Of a stretch of 64,000 bases of DNA, positions 44,852 to 54,200 are shown piece after piece. Position numbers and translations under genes: made by a program. The stretch is from Vibrio sp. 10N.286.49.B3 (GTDB taxonomy: Bacteria; Pseudomonadota; Gammaproteobacteria; Enterobacterales; Vibrionaceae). The notes below the pieces were generated by a model. That model was not told the DNA's origin, did no database searches, and worked only from the letters and a program-made list of their open reading frames with translations. Each line of letters begins with the position of its first letter. Within the stretch, counting starts at the first letter, position 1. Location: positions 248,001 to 312,000 of the forward strand of contig NZ_MCUV01000001.1 of assembly GCF_002873395.1 (NCBI RefSeq), read 5' to 3'.

Positions 44852-46026
44852 ATGATTTTTAACTCTCTAGAGTAGCAATAAATAAATGAATCTAAGTCAT
44901 AGTTATTGCTTGCTTGTTTATATTGATAGTTTAGTAAGGTGGTCAGTGTTTTTTTATCATGCATATTTTCAATTGACTTTGCACTAACTACCATATCTTT
45001 TAAATCAATTCTTATCGCATTTTCATCAAATTTAATAATATTCTTTAGTTGAATAAACTCTGGAATAGCAATAGGCAGTCCACAAGATATTGCTTCAACT
45101 ATGACATTTGGCGTTAAACTCGTTCCAACACAGGTTCTCAATGGCAAAATTAATAAATCTGCATTAGTCATTTCTGATGCAACATCGATTTCATTCTTAA
45201 AGGTTATATATGGCTCTAATTGATGTTTTTTTATTAGGATGTCGACTTCCTTCTGCCCTCCGAAACCACTTAAACAGATAGTTAGATGAAATTTTTTCTG
45301 ATCACGCTCTATTAATTTAGCCATTATTTCTATCAGTTTATCTACTCCCTTTGAAGGTTTAGAGTGACCAATATAAAGTAATTCTAATCGATTACTATTC
45401 CTTCTGTTTTTTAGTGAAAAGATCTTCTTTGGGAAAACTCCATTCTGAATAAATATTGTTTTTTTATCAGAAAGAGCATTTAATTGTTCTTTTTGGTATT
45501 GACTATGCACAATGACTTTATCAAAAAATGACAACAAACAGCGATAAATAATGGCACTAACAAATGAATTAAATATCAACAAATGAAAATATTTATGTAT
45601 ATTTTTAAAGTAAAATAGCCAATCATTTTTAAACTCTTTGTAAGTTAAATATGATTGCCAAATAGATAACGTTATATACTTAAAGTATTTTGATTTCAAT
45701 GTACAAGACATGATTAATAACTCAATAGGCGTTGCTATATGTATATTAACTTTAATTTTATTATTTTTGTTTTTTTCAAGTAGAGCATTTAGCAGTCGAC
45801 AAAGCATTATGAGATTAATGATACTATCTATCAATGACTCATATCGAGTATGTTTCCTGAATGTACGTTGTTGTATAGAGTTTTCTGATTCAAACCCAGT
45901 TGGAGATATCGCTAAAATAGAGTGTCCCTTTTTTGTTAAACCTTCTGCCAGGTTAACAAAATTCTTACTCATGGCTTCTTTTTTATCGCTACGAAACCTG
46001 GCTATAGCTAAAACTAAAAGTTCCAT
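44848..46026 (-). CDS. GT4-type (group 1) glycosyltransferase
   Basis: 392 residues. GT-B fold: N-terminal acceptor domain (MELLVLAIARFRSDKKEAM) and a C-terminal donor domain with LELLYIGHSKPSKGVDKLIE and the GT4 mark SLTPNVIVEAISCGLPIAIPE, in which the E-x7-E motif is modified. It transfers a sugar from a nucleotide donor, acceptor unknown. First gene of the five-gene operon; coding sequence strongly AT-rich. Confidence 0.75.
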   Translation of the reverse strand: MELLVLAIARFRSDKKEAMSKNFVNLAEGLTKKGHSILAISPTGFESENSIQQRTFRKHTRYESLIDSIINLIMLCRLLNALLEKNKNNKIKVNIHIATPIELLIMSCTLKSKYFKYITLSIWQSYLTYKEFKNDWLFYFKNIHKYFHLLIFNSFVSAIIYRCLLSFFDKVIVHSQYQKEQLNALSDKKTIFIQNGVFPKKIFSLKNRRNSNRLELLYIGHSKPSKGVDKLIEIMAKLIERDQKKFHLTICLSGFGGQKEVDILIKKHQLEPYITFKNEIDVASEMTNADLLILPLRTCVGTSLTPNVIVEAISCGLPIAIPEFIQLKNIIKFDENAIRIDLKDMVVSAKSIENMHDKKTLTTLLNYQYKQASNNYDLDSFIYCYSRELKII

Positions 46027-46061
46027 TTTTCCACATCAATTGCTTATTGCACAATGAATTA

Positions 46062-46082
46062 AACTAGACATCCTGTCTAGTT
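46062..46082. promoter_or_regulatory. 21-bp perfect palindrome upstream of the glycan operon
   Basis: AACTAGACA-TCC-TGTCTAGTT, a 9-bp perfect inverted repeat with a 3-bp centre, 35 bases before the GT4 start codon. It could be an operator for a dimeric regulator or a 5' RNA hairpin. The rest of the 274-bp gap to the next gene (46083-46300) is AT-rich with no gene. Confidence 0.5.
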
Positions 46083-46300
46083 GCTAATAACTTTTATATC
46101 TTGAATAAAAATCACTTTTTGTCAATCTATATAAATAGAATGCGTGACAGACTAAACACTAAAAATATTAACTATAGTATGCTTCTGTTATCTCTCGTTA
46201 AACTCATGTAACAATATAAAGTATGACAAGTCATTTATAAAAATGTAAACTCGATTTTGTCAACTAGTTACAGGCATCATAAGGATAGTGAGAAGTACTG

Positions 46301-46621
46301 ATGGGCATACCAAAAATAGCAATATTCTTCGTTTCAGGCTTGCTGTTTTTAGGAACATTATCACTGCCGAACGCCTATTATGTATTCATGCGCTTTCTTG
46401 CTTGTGGTGCATTTACATGGGCAGCAACCGTTGCATTCGACCGTAATTTACCTATCATCTTTTGGACTTCCGTTGCCCTTACCATTCTGTATAACCCTAT
46501 CATTGATCTCTATATTTCATCTCAAATCTGGATTGCTTTAGATTTGATCAGTGCTGCTTTTCTATTACTGATACATAAAAGAATTCAAGAACACCCAAGT
46601 CAACCTTACCGCACCACATAG
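46301..46621 (+). CDS. Small inner-membrane protein, DUF6804-like
   Basis: 106 residues with three to four membrane spans. The layout LPNAYYVFMRFLACGAFTWAA, then ILYNPIIDLYISSQIWIALDLISAAF resembles a small family annotated as DUF6804; function unknown. No partner genes: the glycan operon is divergent upstream and agcS follows 216 bases later. Confidence 0.55.
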   Translation: MGIPKIAIFFVSGLLFLGTLSLPNAYYVFMRFLACGAFTWAATVAFDRNLPIIFWTSVALTILYNPIIDLYISSQIWIALDLISAAFLLLIHKRIQEHPSQPYRTT

Positions 46622-46837
46622 TAGCAAGCCCTGCCCCAACATGGTGCGCATTTGCTTTTTCTTATTGAAAATAAAACTGTTTTTTAACAGTACTATCCTC
46701 TTAATCTGCCCTTAGATTCGACTGTATATACTTTGACCATGAAAATATAATTCACTTACAATAACTAAGGTTAATGGAATGCGAATTGCATTAATCAAAT
46801 AAGGAATATTATTTACTCATCTATGTAGGACAAATAA

Positions 46838-48211
46838 ATGGAATTTTTAACTCAACTCGTCGGCACGATCAACGGTATCGTCTGGGGTGTACCAATGCTG
46901 GTATTGATACTCGGTGTCGGCATTTTTCTCAGTGTTGGCCTTAAATTCATGCCACTCTTTAATATCTTTAATGCGTTTCGCTTACTTTGGAGTGGACGTG
47001 AAAAATCCAAAGGTGATGGGGAGATCCCACCTTTCCAAGCACTAATGACGGCGATGTCAGCAACCGTTGGTACTGGTAATATTGCGGGTGTAGCAACCGC
47101 GGTTTTCATTGGCGGTCCTGGCGCTATTTTCTGGATGTGGATAACGGCTATATTTGGTCTTGCAACAAAATACGCAGAAGCGGTACTCGCAGTAAAATAT
47201 CGTGAAAAAGACAGTCAAGGTCGTTACCTTGGTGGTCCAATGTATTACATTAAAAATGGTATGGGTGAAAAATGGGCATGGCTAGGCTCACTATTCGCTA
47301 TGTTTGGTATGTTTGCTTGCTTTGGTATTGGTAATGGGGTTCAAGCAAACTCTATCGCTCAAGTGCTTGAATCTAATTTCTCATACTCTCCATTAGTGGT
47401 TGGCATTATCGTCATGCTGCTATCTGGCGCAGTTATCATTGGTGGCTTAAAGCGCATCGGTGCATTCGCTGGCGCACTAGTTCCGCTAATGGCTTCTGCT
47501 TACGTACTTTGTGGTGTCGTCATTTTGGCTATGCACGCAACCGCTATTCCATCAGCATTAGCGCTTATCGTTGAGCAAGCATTCACACCAACATCGGCGC
47601 AAGGCGGCTTTGCTGGTGCGACCGTTTGGATGGCGATTCGTTTTGGTGTCGCTCGAGGCGTATTCTCTAACGAAGCGGGTTTAGGTTCTGCTCCAATCGC
47701 CCATGCAAGCGCACAAACCAATGATCCAGTACGACAAGGCTTAATCGCTATGTTAGGGACATTCATTGATACTCTGATCATCTGTACGATTACTGGTCTT
47801 GTGATCATTATATCTGGTGAGTGGACTTCTGGTATTTCTGGTGCTGCATTAACTTCAGCGGCATTTGGTAGTGTTGTACCTGGCGTTGGTAACCTCATTG
47901 TTGCGGTTAGCTTAGCGATCTTTGCCTTTACAACGATTGTTGGCTGGTCTGTTTATGGTGAGCGCTGTGCTAAATACCTATTTGGTAATAAAGCGATTCT
48001 TCCATTTAGAATTATCTTTGTTCTAGCCTTACCTGTTGGTGCAACTATTGACCTTGAGTTTATCTGGTTACTGAGTGATACGTTGAATGCCATGATGGCA
48101 ATTCCAAACTTAATCGCGTTAGCAATACTTAGCCCAGTCGTCTTTGCATTAACAAAAGCCTACTTCTCTAAAAGTGATGACAAAGAAACACAAGATACAA
48201 TCACAGGATAA
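46838..48211 (+). CDS. Alanine/glycine:sodium symporter (AgcS family)
   Basis: 457 residues, about eleven spans. AgcS family marks: N-terminal WGVPMLVLILGVGIFLSVGL, the signature AMSATVGTGNIAGVATAV, GGPGAIFWMW, and VFSNEAGLGSAPIAHA. Takes up alanine or glycine with sodium. No glycine riboswitch was found upstream. A terminator follows and the next gene on the same strand is a hydratase-like enzyme. Confidence 0.9.
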   Translation: MEFLTQLVGTINGIVWGVPMLVLILGVGIFLSVGLKFMPLFNIFNAFRLLWSGREKSKGDGEIPPFQALMTAMSATVGTGNIAGVATAVFIGGPGAIFWMWITAIFGLATKYAEAVLAVKYREKDSQGRYLGGPMYYIKNGMGEKWAWLGSLFAMFGMFACFGIGNGVQANSIAQVLESNFSYSPLVVGIIVMLLSGAVIIGGLKRIGAFAGALVPLMASAYVLCGVVILAMHATAIPSALALIVEQAFTPTSAQGGFAGATVWMAIRFGVARGVFSNEAGLGSAPIAHASAQTNDPVRQGLIAMLGTFIDTLIICTITGLVIIISGEWTSGISGAALTSAAFGSVVPGVGNLIVAVSLAIFAFTTIVGWSVYGERCAKYLFGNKAILPFRIIFVLALPVGATIDLEFIWLLSDTLNAMMAIPNLIALAILSPVVFALTKAYFSKSDDKETQDTITG

Positions 48212-48230
48212 ATAACCCTATTTATTCGAT

Positions 48231-48288
48231 GCTGGCTCATTGGTTAACGCTTCTTGATCGGAAAGTCGTGATCATTGAGTCAGCTTTT
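48231..48288 (+). terminator. Terminator after the alanine symporter gene
   Basis: GCTGGCTCA pairs with TGAGTCAGC (one G-U), with an inner TGATC/GATCA stem, followed by TTTT. Confidence 0.6.
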
Positions 48289-48367
48289 AAAACAAACGAT
48301 TTGATAACCTATTCAAAATCAATAAATTCCTATATCATCAAAGAATACTACTTAAAGGTGATATGAT

Positions 48368-49132
48368 ATGACAAATAAATACTCTCAAGCAGCGACTGAG
48401 TTGCTAAGCCGCCGTGTTGCAGGAACTAAAGCTGCTCGTCTAGATGAACAGTACCGTCCAGACACTGTTGAAGATGCACTTCAAATCCAAGCATCAATGA
48501 TTGATCTTCATACTGACGCAGTTAGCGGTTGGAAATGTTTATTACCTCTTGCTGAAGACAAGTTTGTTGTTGCACCTATCTTCTCAGGTAGCGTACAACA
48601 AGGTGATAACTGTGCACTTTTTGCTGATAAAAATGTTGTTCGCATCGAACCAGAAATTGCATTTGTTCTTGGTAAAGATTTACCAGCAAGCACTGAAGGC
48701 TACAGCGAAGAGCAAATCAATGACGCGATTGGTTCATGCCACATGGCTCTAGAACTAATGCAATCACGTTTCTCTGATGAAAGTGGTGCTGAGTTCTATG
48801 AAAGACTCGCGGATGGTCTAGTTAACCAAGGTCTATTCATCGGTCCTGAAATTGATCGTGAAAAAGCATTTGCTGCTTCACAAATCGATATCACGGTCAC
48901 TCAAGGTGAGAGTGTTCAAACATTTGCTGGTAAGCACCCTAACACAATGCCTGCAACGCCAATTTACTGGCTAATTAACCACATGACTCGTCGTGGTGTA
49001 TCATTCAAAACTGGTGAAGCGATCATTACAGGTTCTTACTGTGGCATCGTTGAAACTGGATTTGAAAAGAAAACAACAATTAACTACGCTGGTATCGGCG
49101 AGTACACTGTTGAATTTAATGAAAAGAAATAA
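48368..49132 (+). CDS. 2-keto-4-pentenoate hydratase / FAH-superfamily protein
   Basis: 254 residues. MhpD-like member of the fumarylacetoacetate hydrolase superfamily: RIEPEIAFVLGKDLP holds the E-x-E metal ligands, followed by GSCHMALELMQSRF, LADGLVNQGLFIG, and the C-terminal GEAIITGSYCGIVE. Members hydrate 2-hydroxypenta-2,4-dienoate or act on related keto acids. No other aromatic-degradation genes are near, so the physiological substrate is uncertain. AAAGGTGAT precedes the ATG. Confidence 0.75.
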   Translation: MTNKYSQAATELLSRRVAGTKAARLDEQYRPDTVEDALQIQASMIDLHTDAVSGWKCLLPLAEDKFVVAPIFSGSVQQGDNCALFADKNVVRIEPEIAFVLGKDLPASTEGYSEEQINDAIGSCHMALELMQSRFSDESGAEFYERLADGLVNQGLFIGPEIDREKAFAASQIDITVTQGESVQTFAGKHPNTMPATPIYWLINHMTRRGVSFKTGEAIITGSYCGIVETGFEKKTTINYAGIGEYTVEFNEKK

Positions 49133-49199
49133 CTACGCTTAATCATTAATCGTAGCTAAACAGCAGGAGATCCCCTCTTCTGCTGCATTGCAATAACAG

Positions 49200-50531
49200 T
49201 TACAGTTTTGACATACGCTTTCTTAAGCGAGCTAAATCAATTTCACTCGAACGCACTGTCAGTTTAATATGGCTGTACTCATACTCTTCCTTAATTACAC
49301 TCATCGTCGAGCGGATCTCACCAATAATGCCATTGGCTGTGTAAGGAACAATAATCTCATCTTCGATCATTTCATTTTGAGCAACAGAAACAATGTACTC
49401 GTGCAACTTAGCAATATCGAGCGGGTTTCGTGTTGAAGTCAACATTGCATCAGGAAACTCTTCCATCAAGGCTTGCTGCTCTTCTAAACTTAATTGGTCT
49501 GACTTATTCAAGACCAATAGCTTATTAATATCATCAACACCCACTTCGCCTAATACCTGATGTACAACATCGAGTTGAGAGCGGAACGAAGCATCAGAAG
49601 CATCAACAACGTACAAAAGCAGTGAAGCATCGTGCGCTTCAGCCAGTGTCGAGTGAAATGAAGCAACCAGATCGTGAGGTAGCTTTTTAATAAAACCGAC
49701 CGTATCTGACACTAATATGCGCGGTTGAGTCTCTGGGTACAAAGCACGTACCGTGGTATCAAGCGTCGCAAACAGTTTATTCTCACCCTCGACATTGCTT
49801 CCGGTGATCGCACGCATCATCGATGATTTACCAGCATTGGTATAGCCAACTAAAGCCACACAGAAAAGCTCTGAACGCTGCTTACGTCGACCTTTCATCT
49901 CATCTTGAACGCTAACCAGTTCACGGCGCAAGTCGGCTAATTGGTCGCGTACTTTACGACGATCCAGCTCTAAAGACGTTTCACCTGCACCCTTACCCAT
50001 TTGGCGTTCATTATTATCACCTGCTGACTCTCGAAGGCGTGGTACTAAATAGTTTAACCGTGCAATTTCAACTTGTAATCTTGCCGTACGAGTACGAGCA
50101 TGGCGACTGAATATTTCAATGATAATGCCGGTGCGATCAAAGACTTCAACACCGAGTTGCTCTTCAACATTACGTAATTGAGAAGGGCTTAAATCACAGT
50201 CAAAAACCACCACATCAGCACTAGAAAATGGTAAATCTTCTGTCGGCAGTTCCATAAAGCCAGAATCATCGAGCAACTCATCATCGTCTTCAACTAAGCC
50301 TCGATTACCCGTAAGGTGTGCAATTTCTGCCAGTTTCCCTGACCCTAAAACATTTAGTTTCTGAGTTGAGTTCTGTCGTTGTGATTGCGTCCCGACCACT
50401 TTAAAACCTAACGTCGTCACAAGGCGGGCAAGTTCTTCTACTGACGCTTTTGCTTCCTCGCCTTTAAACTGTGGCGTGGTAATCGAAATCAGTAAAGCGT
50501 GATTAAGTGATGGTGATTCTGTTAACTTCAT
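49200..50531 (-). CDS. HflX-family GTPase (paralogue outside the hfq locus)
   Basis: 443 residues from the ATG at 50531 (a GTG at 50549 is also in frame; neither has a good Shine-Dalgarno). HflX N-terminal domain with DLSPSQLRNVEEQLGVEVFDRTGII and the glycine-rich linker GKGAGETSLELDRR, then the GTPase domain: G1 GYTNAGKSS, G3 DTVGF, G4 NKSD. HflX binds 50S ribosomes and rescues stalled or hibernating ones. The canonical gene lies beside hfq and hflKC, so this is a second copy type; it has an acidic stretch (DDDELLDD) not seen in E. coli HflX. Monocistronic. Confidence 0.8.
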   Translation of the reverse strand: MKLTESPSLNHALLISITTPQFKGEEAKASVEELARLVTTLGFKVVGTQSQRQNSTQKLNVLGSGKLAEIAHLTGNRGLVEDDDELLDDSGFMELPTEDLPFSSADVVVFDCDLSPSQLRNVEEQLGVEVFDRTGIIIEIFSRHARTRTARLQVEIARLNYLVPRLRESAGDNNERQMGKGAGETSLELDRRKVRDQLADLRRELVSVQDEMKGRRKQRSELFCVALVGYTNAGKSSMMRAITGSNVEGENKLFATLDTTVRALYPETQPRILVSDTVGFIKKLPHDLVASFHSTLAEAHDASLLLYVVDASDASFRSQLDVVHQVLGEVGVDDINKLLVLNKSDQLSLEEQQALMEEFPDAMLTSTRNPLDIAKLHEYIVSVAQNEMIEDEIIVPYTANGIIGEIRSTMSVIKEEYEYSHIKLTVRSSEIDLARLRKRMSKL

Positions 50532-50673
50532 AATGGCTATATTATGCACCGCAGTGCAAACCTAATTTTATCTAGAATGGGGCGATCCTACGCTGTTATA
50601 GAGTGTCTTTATAGAGGGAGAGGAAAGTAAATACAGATATTATTTAAGCTTCTTATTTATCAATTAGATAGAA

Positions 50674-50704
50674 AATGGCTTCCGGTTAAAAATCAGAAGC
50701 CATT
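50674..50704 (-). terminator. Possible terminator after the sugar-binding protein gene
   Basis: On the minus strand AATGGCTTC / GAAGCCATT, 9-bp perfect stem with a 13-nt loop, followed by TTCTATC, a weak tail. It follows the solute-binding protein gene. Confidence 0.6.
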
Positions 50705-50759
50705 GGGTAAATTTAGCTATAAAAAATCCAATCTGTTTGCTATCAATATGCTCGTGCTG

Positions 50760-51986
50760 CTACTTAAACGTACGTTTTCTGGTTTTTTCTAATTGGTCTA
50801 GGATCTTATCAATACGATCAGGGTGTACCATGAATTGTTGGAAGCCTTTCATGCCCTCTTTTGCCATTGCAGGATCGGTATCACGGTCATAGAATTGAGC
50901 GGTACCCTGCGCGGTATTTAGCATTTCAACTCCGGTATTGAGGAACACATCGTCTTTTACTTTTGCTTTATTATTCGTTGGGATCTGCATCATCATTTCA
51001 TTGATTAACTGCTGATTCTCCGCTTGAGCAACAAATGCTAAGAACTTACGTGCATCGGCTTTATTTTTTGCTTTTGCTGGAATGTGAATCGTATCCATTG
51101 GCGCATCTTCTGCCAACGCTACATTGGCATCAATCACAGGGAATTGGAAAAAGCCCATATCGTCTTTTACATTGTCAGGGAAGTTTGGCGTAATGAAATT
51201 CCCCATCAAATACATCGCTGCTTTGCCGTTATAAAGGAAAGGTTGTGCCTCTTGCCATGAATATGAAGCATGACTATCTAAGAAGTAACCCGGTTCAATG
51301 AGTTGCGCCCAATTGGCAAAGGTCTTTTTCACTCGATCATCGTTATAAGCGACTTTGCCATCCATAAGATCAATATGGAAATCTAAGCCATTGGTACGCA
51401 AATTCATATAGTCGAACCAACCGGCTGCCGTCCAAAGGTATTTAGTACCAATGGTAAAAGGCGTCACTTGATTCGCTTTTAACGTTGCAGAGACATTAAG
51501 CAACTCGTCCCACGTCTTAGGCGCTTCTAGATCATACTTGGCAAAAATATCTTTGCGGTAGTAAATACCCCACTGATAGTAAGTGTAAGGAACACCATAT
51601 TGCTTATCATTTATCGTCATTGCTGGCTTAGCCGACGAAAAGTCGTCATACATCCCTTCCGCTTGCCAAATATCACTGACATCTTCAAATAAACCTCGAT
51701 CAACAAAGGTTTTCATTCTGTTGCCGGCATACCAGAACACCACATCAGGCGGAGACGTTACTAGCCAGTTACGGATTGTTGTTTTGTACGCCTCATGATC
51801 ATACAAATTATACTTCACGGTAATATCAGGATTGGCTTGTTCAAAGCGATGAATGATCTCTGCCCATGCCTCTTTCGGTGCAGGATCAGAGGCATCTGAG
51901 TTAATCACTAAGGTGCTCGCCCAACTCGCGGTTGATAATGTTGCCCCGAGTATTGCGGTCGCAACAATACTTTTCACATCTTTCAT
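50760..51986 (-). CDS. Sugar ABC transporter solute-binding protein
   Basis: 408 residues. Signal peptide (about 1-23, ending ASWAS). Family 1 carbohydrate-binding fold: STLVINSDASD at the mature N-terminus, PDVVFWYAGNRM, YGVPYTYYQWGIYYRKDIF, KTWDELL, and KAAMYLMGNF. Delivers a sugar to the two permeases coded upstream in the operon. Substrate not deducible; aromatic-rich segments fit an oligosaccharide or alpha-glucoside. AGGA sits 7 bases before the ATG. Last gene of the operon. Confidence 0.88.
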   Translation of the reverse strand: MKDVKSIVATAILGATLSTASWASTLVINSDASDPAPKEAWAEIIHRFEQANPDITVKYNLYDHEAYKTTIRNWLVTSPPDVVFWYAGNRMKTFVDRGLFEDVSDIWQAEGMYDDFSSAKPAMTINDKQYGVPYTYYQWGIYYRKDIFAKYDLEAPKTWDELLNVSATLKANQVTPFTIGTKYLWTAAGWFDYMNLRTNGLDFHIDLMDGKVAYNDDRVKKTFANWAQLIEPGYFLDSHASYSWQEAQPFLYNGKAAMYLMGNFITPNFPDNVKDDMGFFQFPVIDANVALAEDAPMDTIHIPAKAKNKADARKFLAFVAQAENQQLINEMMMQIPTNNKAKVKDDVFLNTGVEMLNTAQGTAQFYDRDTDPAMAKEGMKGFQQFMVHPDRIDKILDQLEKTRKRTFK

Positions 51987-52086
51987 ATTGAGGTCCTTGT
52001 TTTATGAGCAAATGCCCATGATTCCAATGTTATATTTCTCTCAATGTTGTAGGGTATAAAATTTTGAAACAACCACTGCCAGGCAG

Positions 52087-52938
52087 TTACCCTTTGGTTG
52101 CTCCTAAAGTTAATCCAGCAATAAAGTGTCTTTGCATCGTAAAAAACAGCACAACCGGTGGAATAGCAGCAACCACTGCGCCTGCCGACATCAATTGCCA
52201 TGACGCTAACCACTGCCCCTGCAGAGAGCTGAGCCCTGCCGTTACTGGTCTCACTTCATCACTCTGCACTAGCACTAATGCCCAAAAGAAATCATTCCAA
52301 ATAAAGGTAAACACCAGAACAGACAGCGCAGCCAATGCTGGGCGAACCAAAGGCAGAACCACATGCCAGAATATTTTCCATTCAGAGACCCCTTCGACGC
52401 GCGCAGCTTCAATCAGCGCATCAGGAATTCCAACAATGAAGTTACGCATGAAGAGAGTACAAAAACCAGATTGGAAAGCGACATGAAAAAAGATAAGTGC
52501 CCAATGAGTATCGTACAAACCAAAGCTAATGGTTAGATCTCGCACCGGTATCATTAATATCTGAAATGGAACAAAATTGCCGGCAATGAACATGGCAAAA
52601 ATCCAGATGTTAGCTCTAAAGTTGTACTTTGCTAGCGCGAAACCTGCCAAGGTTGATAGTGCTACTGCACCCGCAACCGCTGGTAGGGTAATCATCAAAC
52701 TGTTTATCAAGTATTGCCCCATCGCTGTTGAGGTAAAGACTTGCGTATAGTTTTCAATAAATTGGACTTCTGACGGCATACCCCAATAGTTACCCACATT
52801 AATGTCTTCAATGGAGCGAATCGAAGTCATCATTACCGCAATCAACGGCAACAACCATAAAATGATCGCAATCGGTAATGCTATTCGATAACTGATATTA
52901 GTGAAGCGTCCTGACTTTTGAATAGGTTGTGGAAACAT
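52087..52938 (-). CDS. Sugar ABC transporter permease (MalG/LacG type)
   Basis: 283 residues, six spans. Inner-membrane permease with EAA loop EAARVEGVSEWKIFWHVVLPLVRPAL that contacts the ATPase. Its ATG overlaps the stop of the MalF-type gene (single base at 52938), so translation is coupled. Confidence 0.9.
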   Translation of the reverse strand: MFPQPIQKSGRFTNISYRIALPIAIILWLLPLIAVMMTSIRSIEDINVGNYWGMPSEVQFIENYTQVFTSTAMGQYLINSLMITLPAVAGAVALSTLAGFALAKYNFRANIWIFAMFIAGNFVPFQILMIPVRDLTISFGLYDTHWALIFFHVAFQSGFCTLFMRNFIVGIPDALIEAARVEGVSEWKIFWHVVLPLVRPALAALSVLVFTFIWNDFFWALVLVQSDEVRPVTAGLSSLQGQWLASWQLMSAGAVVAAIPPVVLFFTMQRHFIAGLTLGATKG

Positions 52939-53855
52939 TACTTTTCACTCCTTAACATACGCCATAGGAAGTATGCGATATAGATATCCATTATAAGGAA
53001 TAAGACAACGGAAACCGCAGCACCATATCCCATTCTGTAGTTAAAAATTGACTCTTCATACATCTGATAGGCCAATACGGTTGAACTGCCCCACGGTCCA
53101 CCAGCGGTCATGGTTGCCACTAAATCAAACGATCGTAACGCACCAATAACGGTAACCACGATGGCTATAAATGTCGCAGGTCTTAATTGTGGTAAAACAA
53201 CATACCAAAGCATGCGCCATTTTTTCGCACCATCCAAACGTGCTGCTTCTAACTGCTCAGGATCAAGGTTATTTAAGCCCGTGAGATACAAAATCATGCA
53301 ATAAGAAATTTGCGGCCATAAACCTGCAGCAATAATACCGAAGGTGACGTATTTCTCATCAGCGAGAATAGAGATAGGTTCAATACCAAAGTGACCAAGA
53401 AAGATATTAAACAGCCCAAATGATGGGTCATAAAACCAGGCAAACACTAAACCGACAACAACTTGGGAAATAACAAACGGGAAGAAAAAGAGCGACTTCA
53501 CCACCCGAATCCCCCTCACTTGCTGATTCAAAAAAAGTGCAATTGCAAGCCCAGCTGGTGGAGCAAGCATAAAGAATATCAGCCACAATAAGTTATTTTT
53601 CAGTGAGGTATAAAAGGCTGCAGAATCAAACAGCTCTTGATAATTACCAAGCCCGACCCAGCGCTTTTCTCCTAGACCATCCCATTGATAAAAACTAAGG
53701 GCAATGCTGTCAAATATTGGATAAACAACATAGATAGAAAAAACAATAATGGCTGGAGTAAGAAATAGCCAAGGCGCTATTTTTATCCGACTGCGCTTTT
53801 TTTTAGCAGAAGGAAGTCGATTTTCTGGGTATCTCTCTTTTACCAATGACGTCAT
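52938..53855 (-). CDS. Sugar ABC transporter permease (MalF/LacF type)
   Basis: 305 residues, six spans. PWLFLTPAIIVFSIYVVYPI is the typical first span. The EAA loop is EAARLDGAKKWRMLWYVVLPQLRP. AAGGAG 8 bases before the ATG. First gene of the permease-permease-binding protein operon. The ATPase is coded divergently at 54201. Confidence 0.9.
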   Translation of the reverse strand: MTSLVKERYPENRLPSAKKKRSRIKIAPWLFLTPAIIVFSIYVVYPIFDSIALSFYQWDGLGEKRWVGLGNYQELFDSAAFYTSLKNNLLWLIFFMLAPPAGLAIALFLNQQVRGIRVVKSLFFFPFVISQVVVGLVFAWFYDPSFGLFNIFLGHFGIEPISILADEKYVTFGIIAAGLWPQISYCMILYLTGLNNLDPEQLEAARLDGAKKWRMLWYVVLPQLRPATFIAIVVTVIGALRSFDLVATMTAGGPWGSSTVLAYQMYEESIFNYRMGYGAAVSVVLFLIMDIYIAYFLWRMLRSEK

Positions 53856-54006
53856 TAACTTATGCTCCTTGATTCACATTCAATTGTGTTATTACTCTTT
53901 TGAAAATCAATAACAAAAAAGAAATAACCAAAATATGAACTCATACAGTAGATAAGTATTTATATTAGAAGTAATACAAAATAAATGCTTAACAAACAAA
54001 CCATAT

Positions 54007-54022
54007 TGTAAACGTTTTCACA
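54007..54022. promoter_or_regulatory. LacI-type operator in the divergent sugar-transport promoter region
   Basis: TGTAAACGTTTTCACA fits the LacI/GalR-family palindrome with a central CG (TGTAAACG-TTTxCA). It lies in the 345-bp gap (53856-54200) between the permease operon and the ATPase gene. A second palindrome, GGTGA-N8-TCACC, lies at about 54055-54072. No regulator gene is adjacent. Confidence 0.5.
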
Positions 54023-54200
54023 TATTTTGTTAAAACTTTGTGTAAATGCATGACGGTGATCAACATTTCACCAATGAGAGATAACAAAATCAAGCACAAA
54101 CAAGTATGTTTATTATGAATTTGTGTATAGAGATCGATCAAATATGTTGCATCAGCATCTCTATATACCGACTATTTAATGGCTATAGCAAGGAGTTGAT

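Noticed and set aside
41171..46026. Prophage or transposon borders around the glycan operon
   Set aside because: No integrase, transposase, terminal repeats or tRNA were seen at either end.
46622..46837. Glycine riboswitch before the alanine/glycine symporter
   Set aside because: No conserved glycine-aptamer core was seen; the leader is plain AT-rich sequence.
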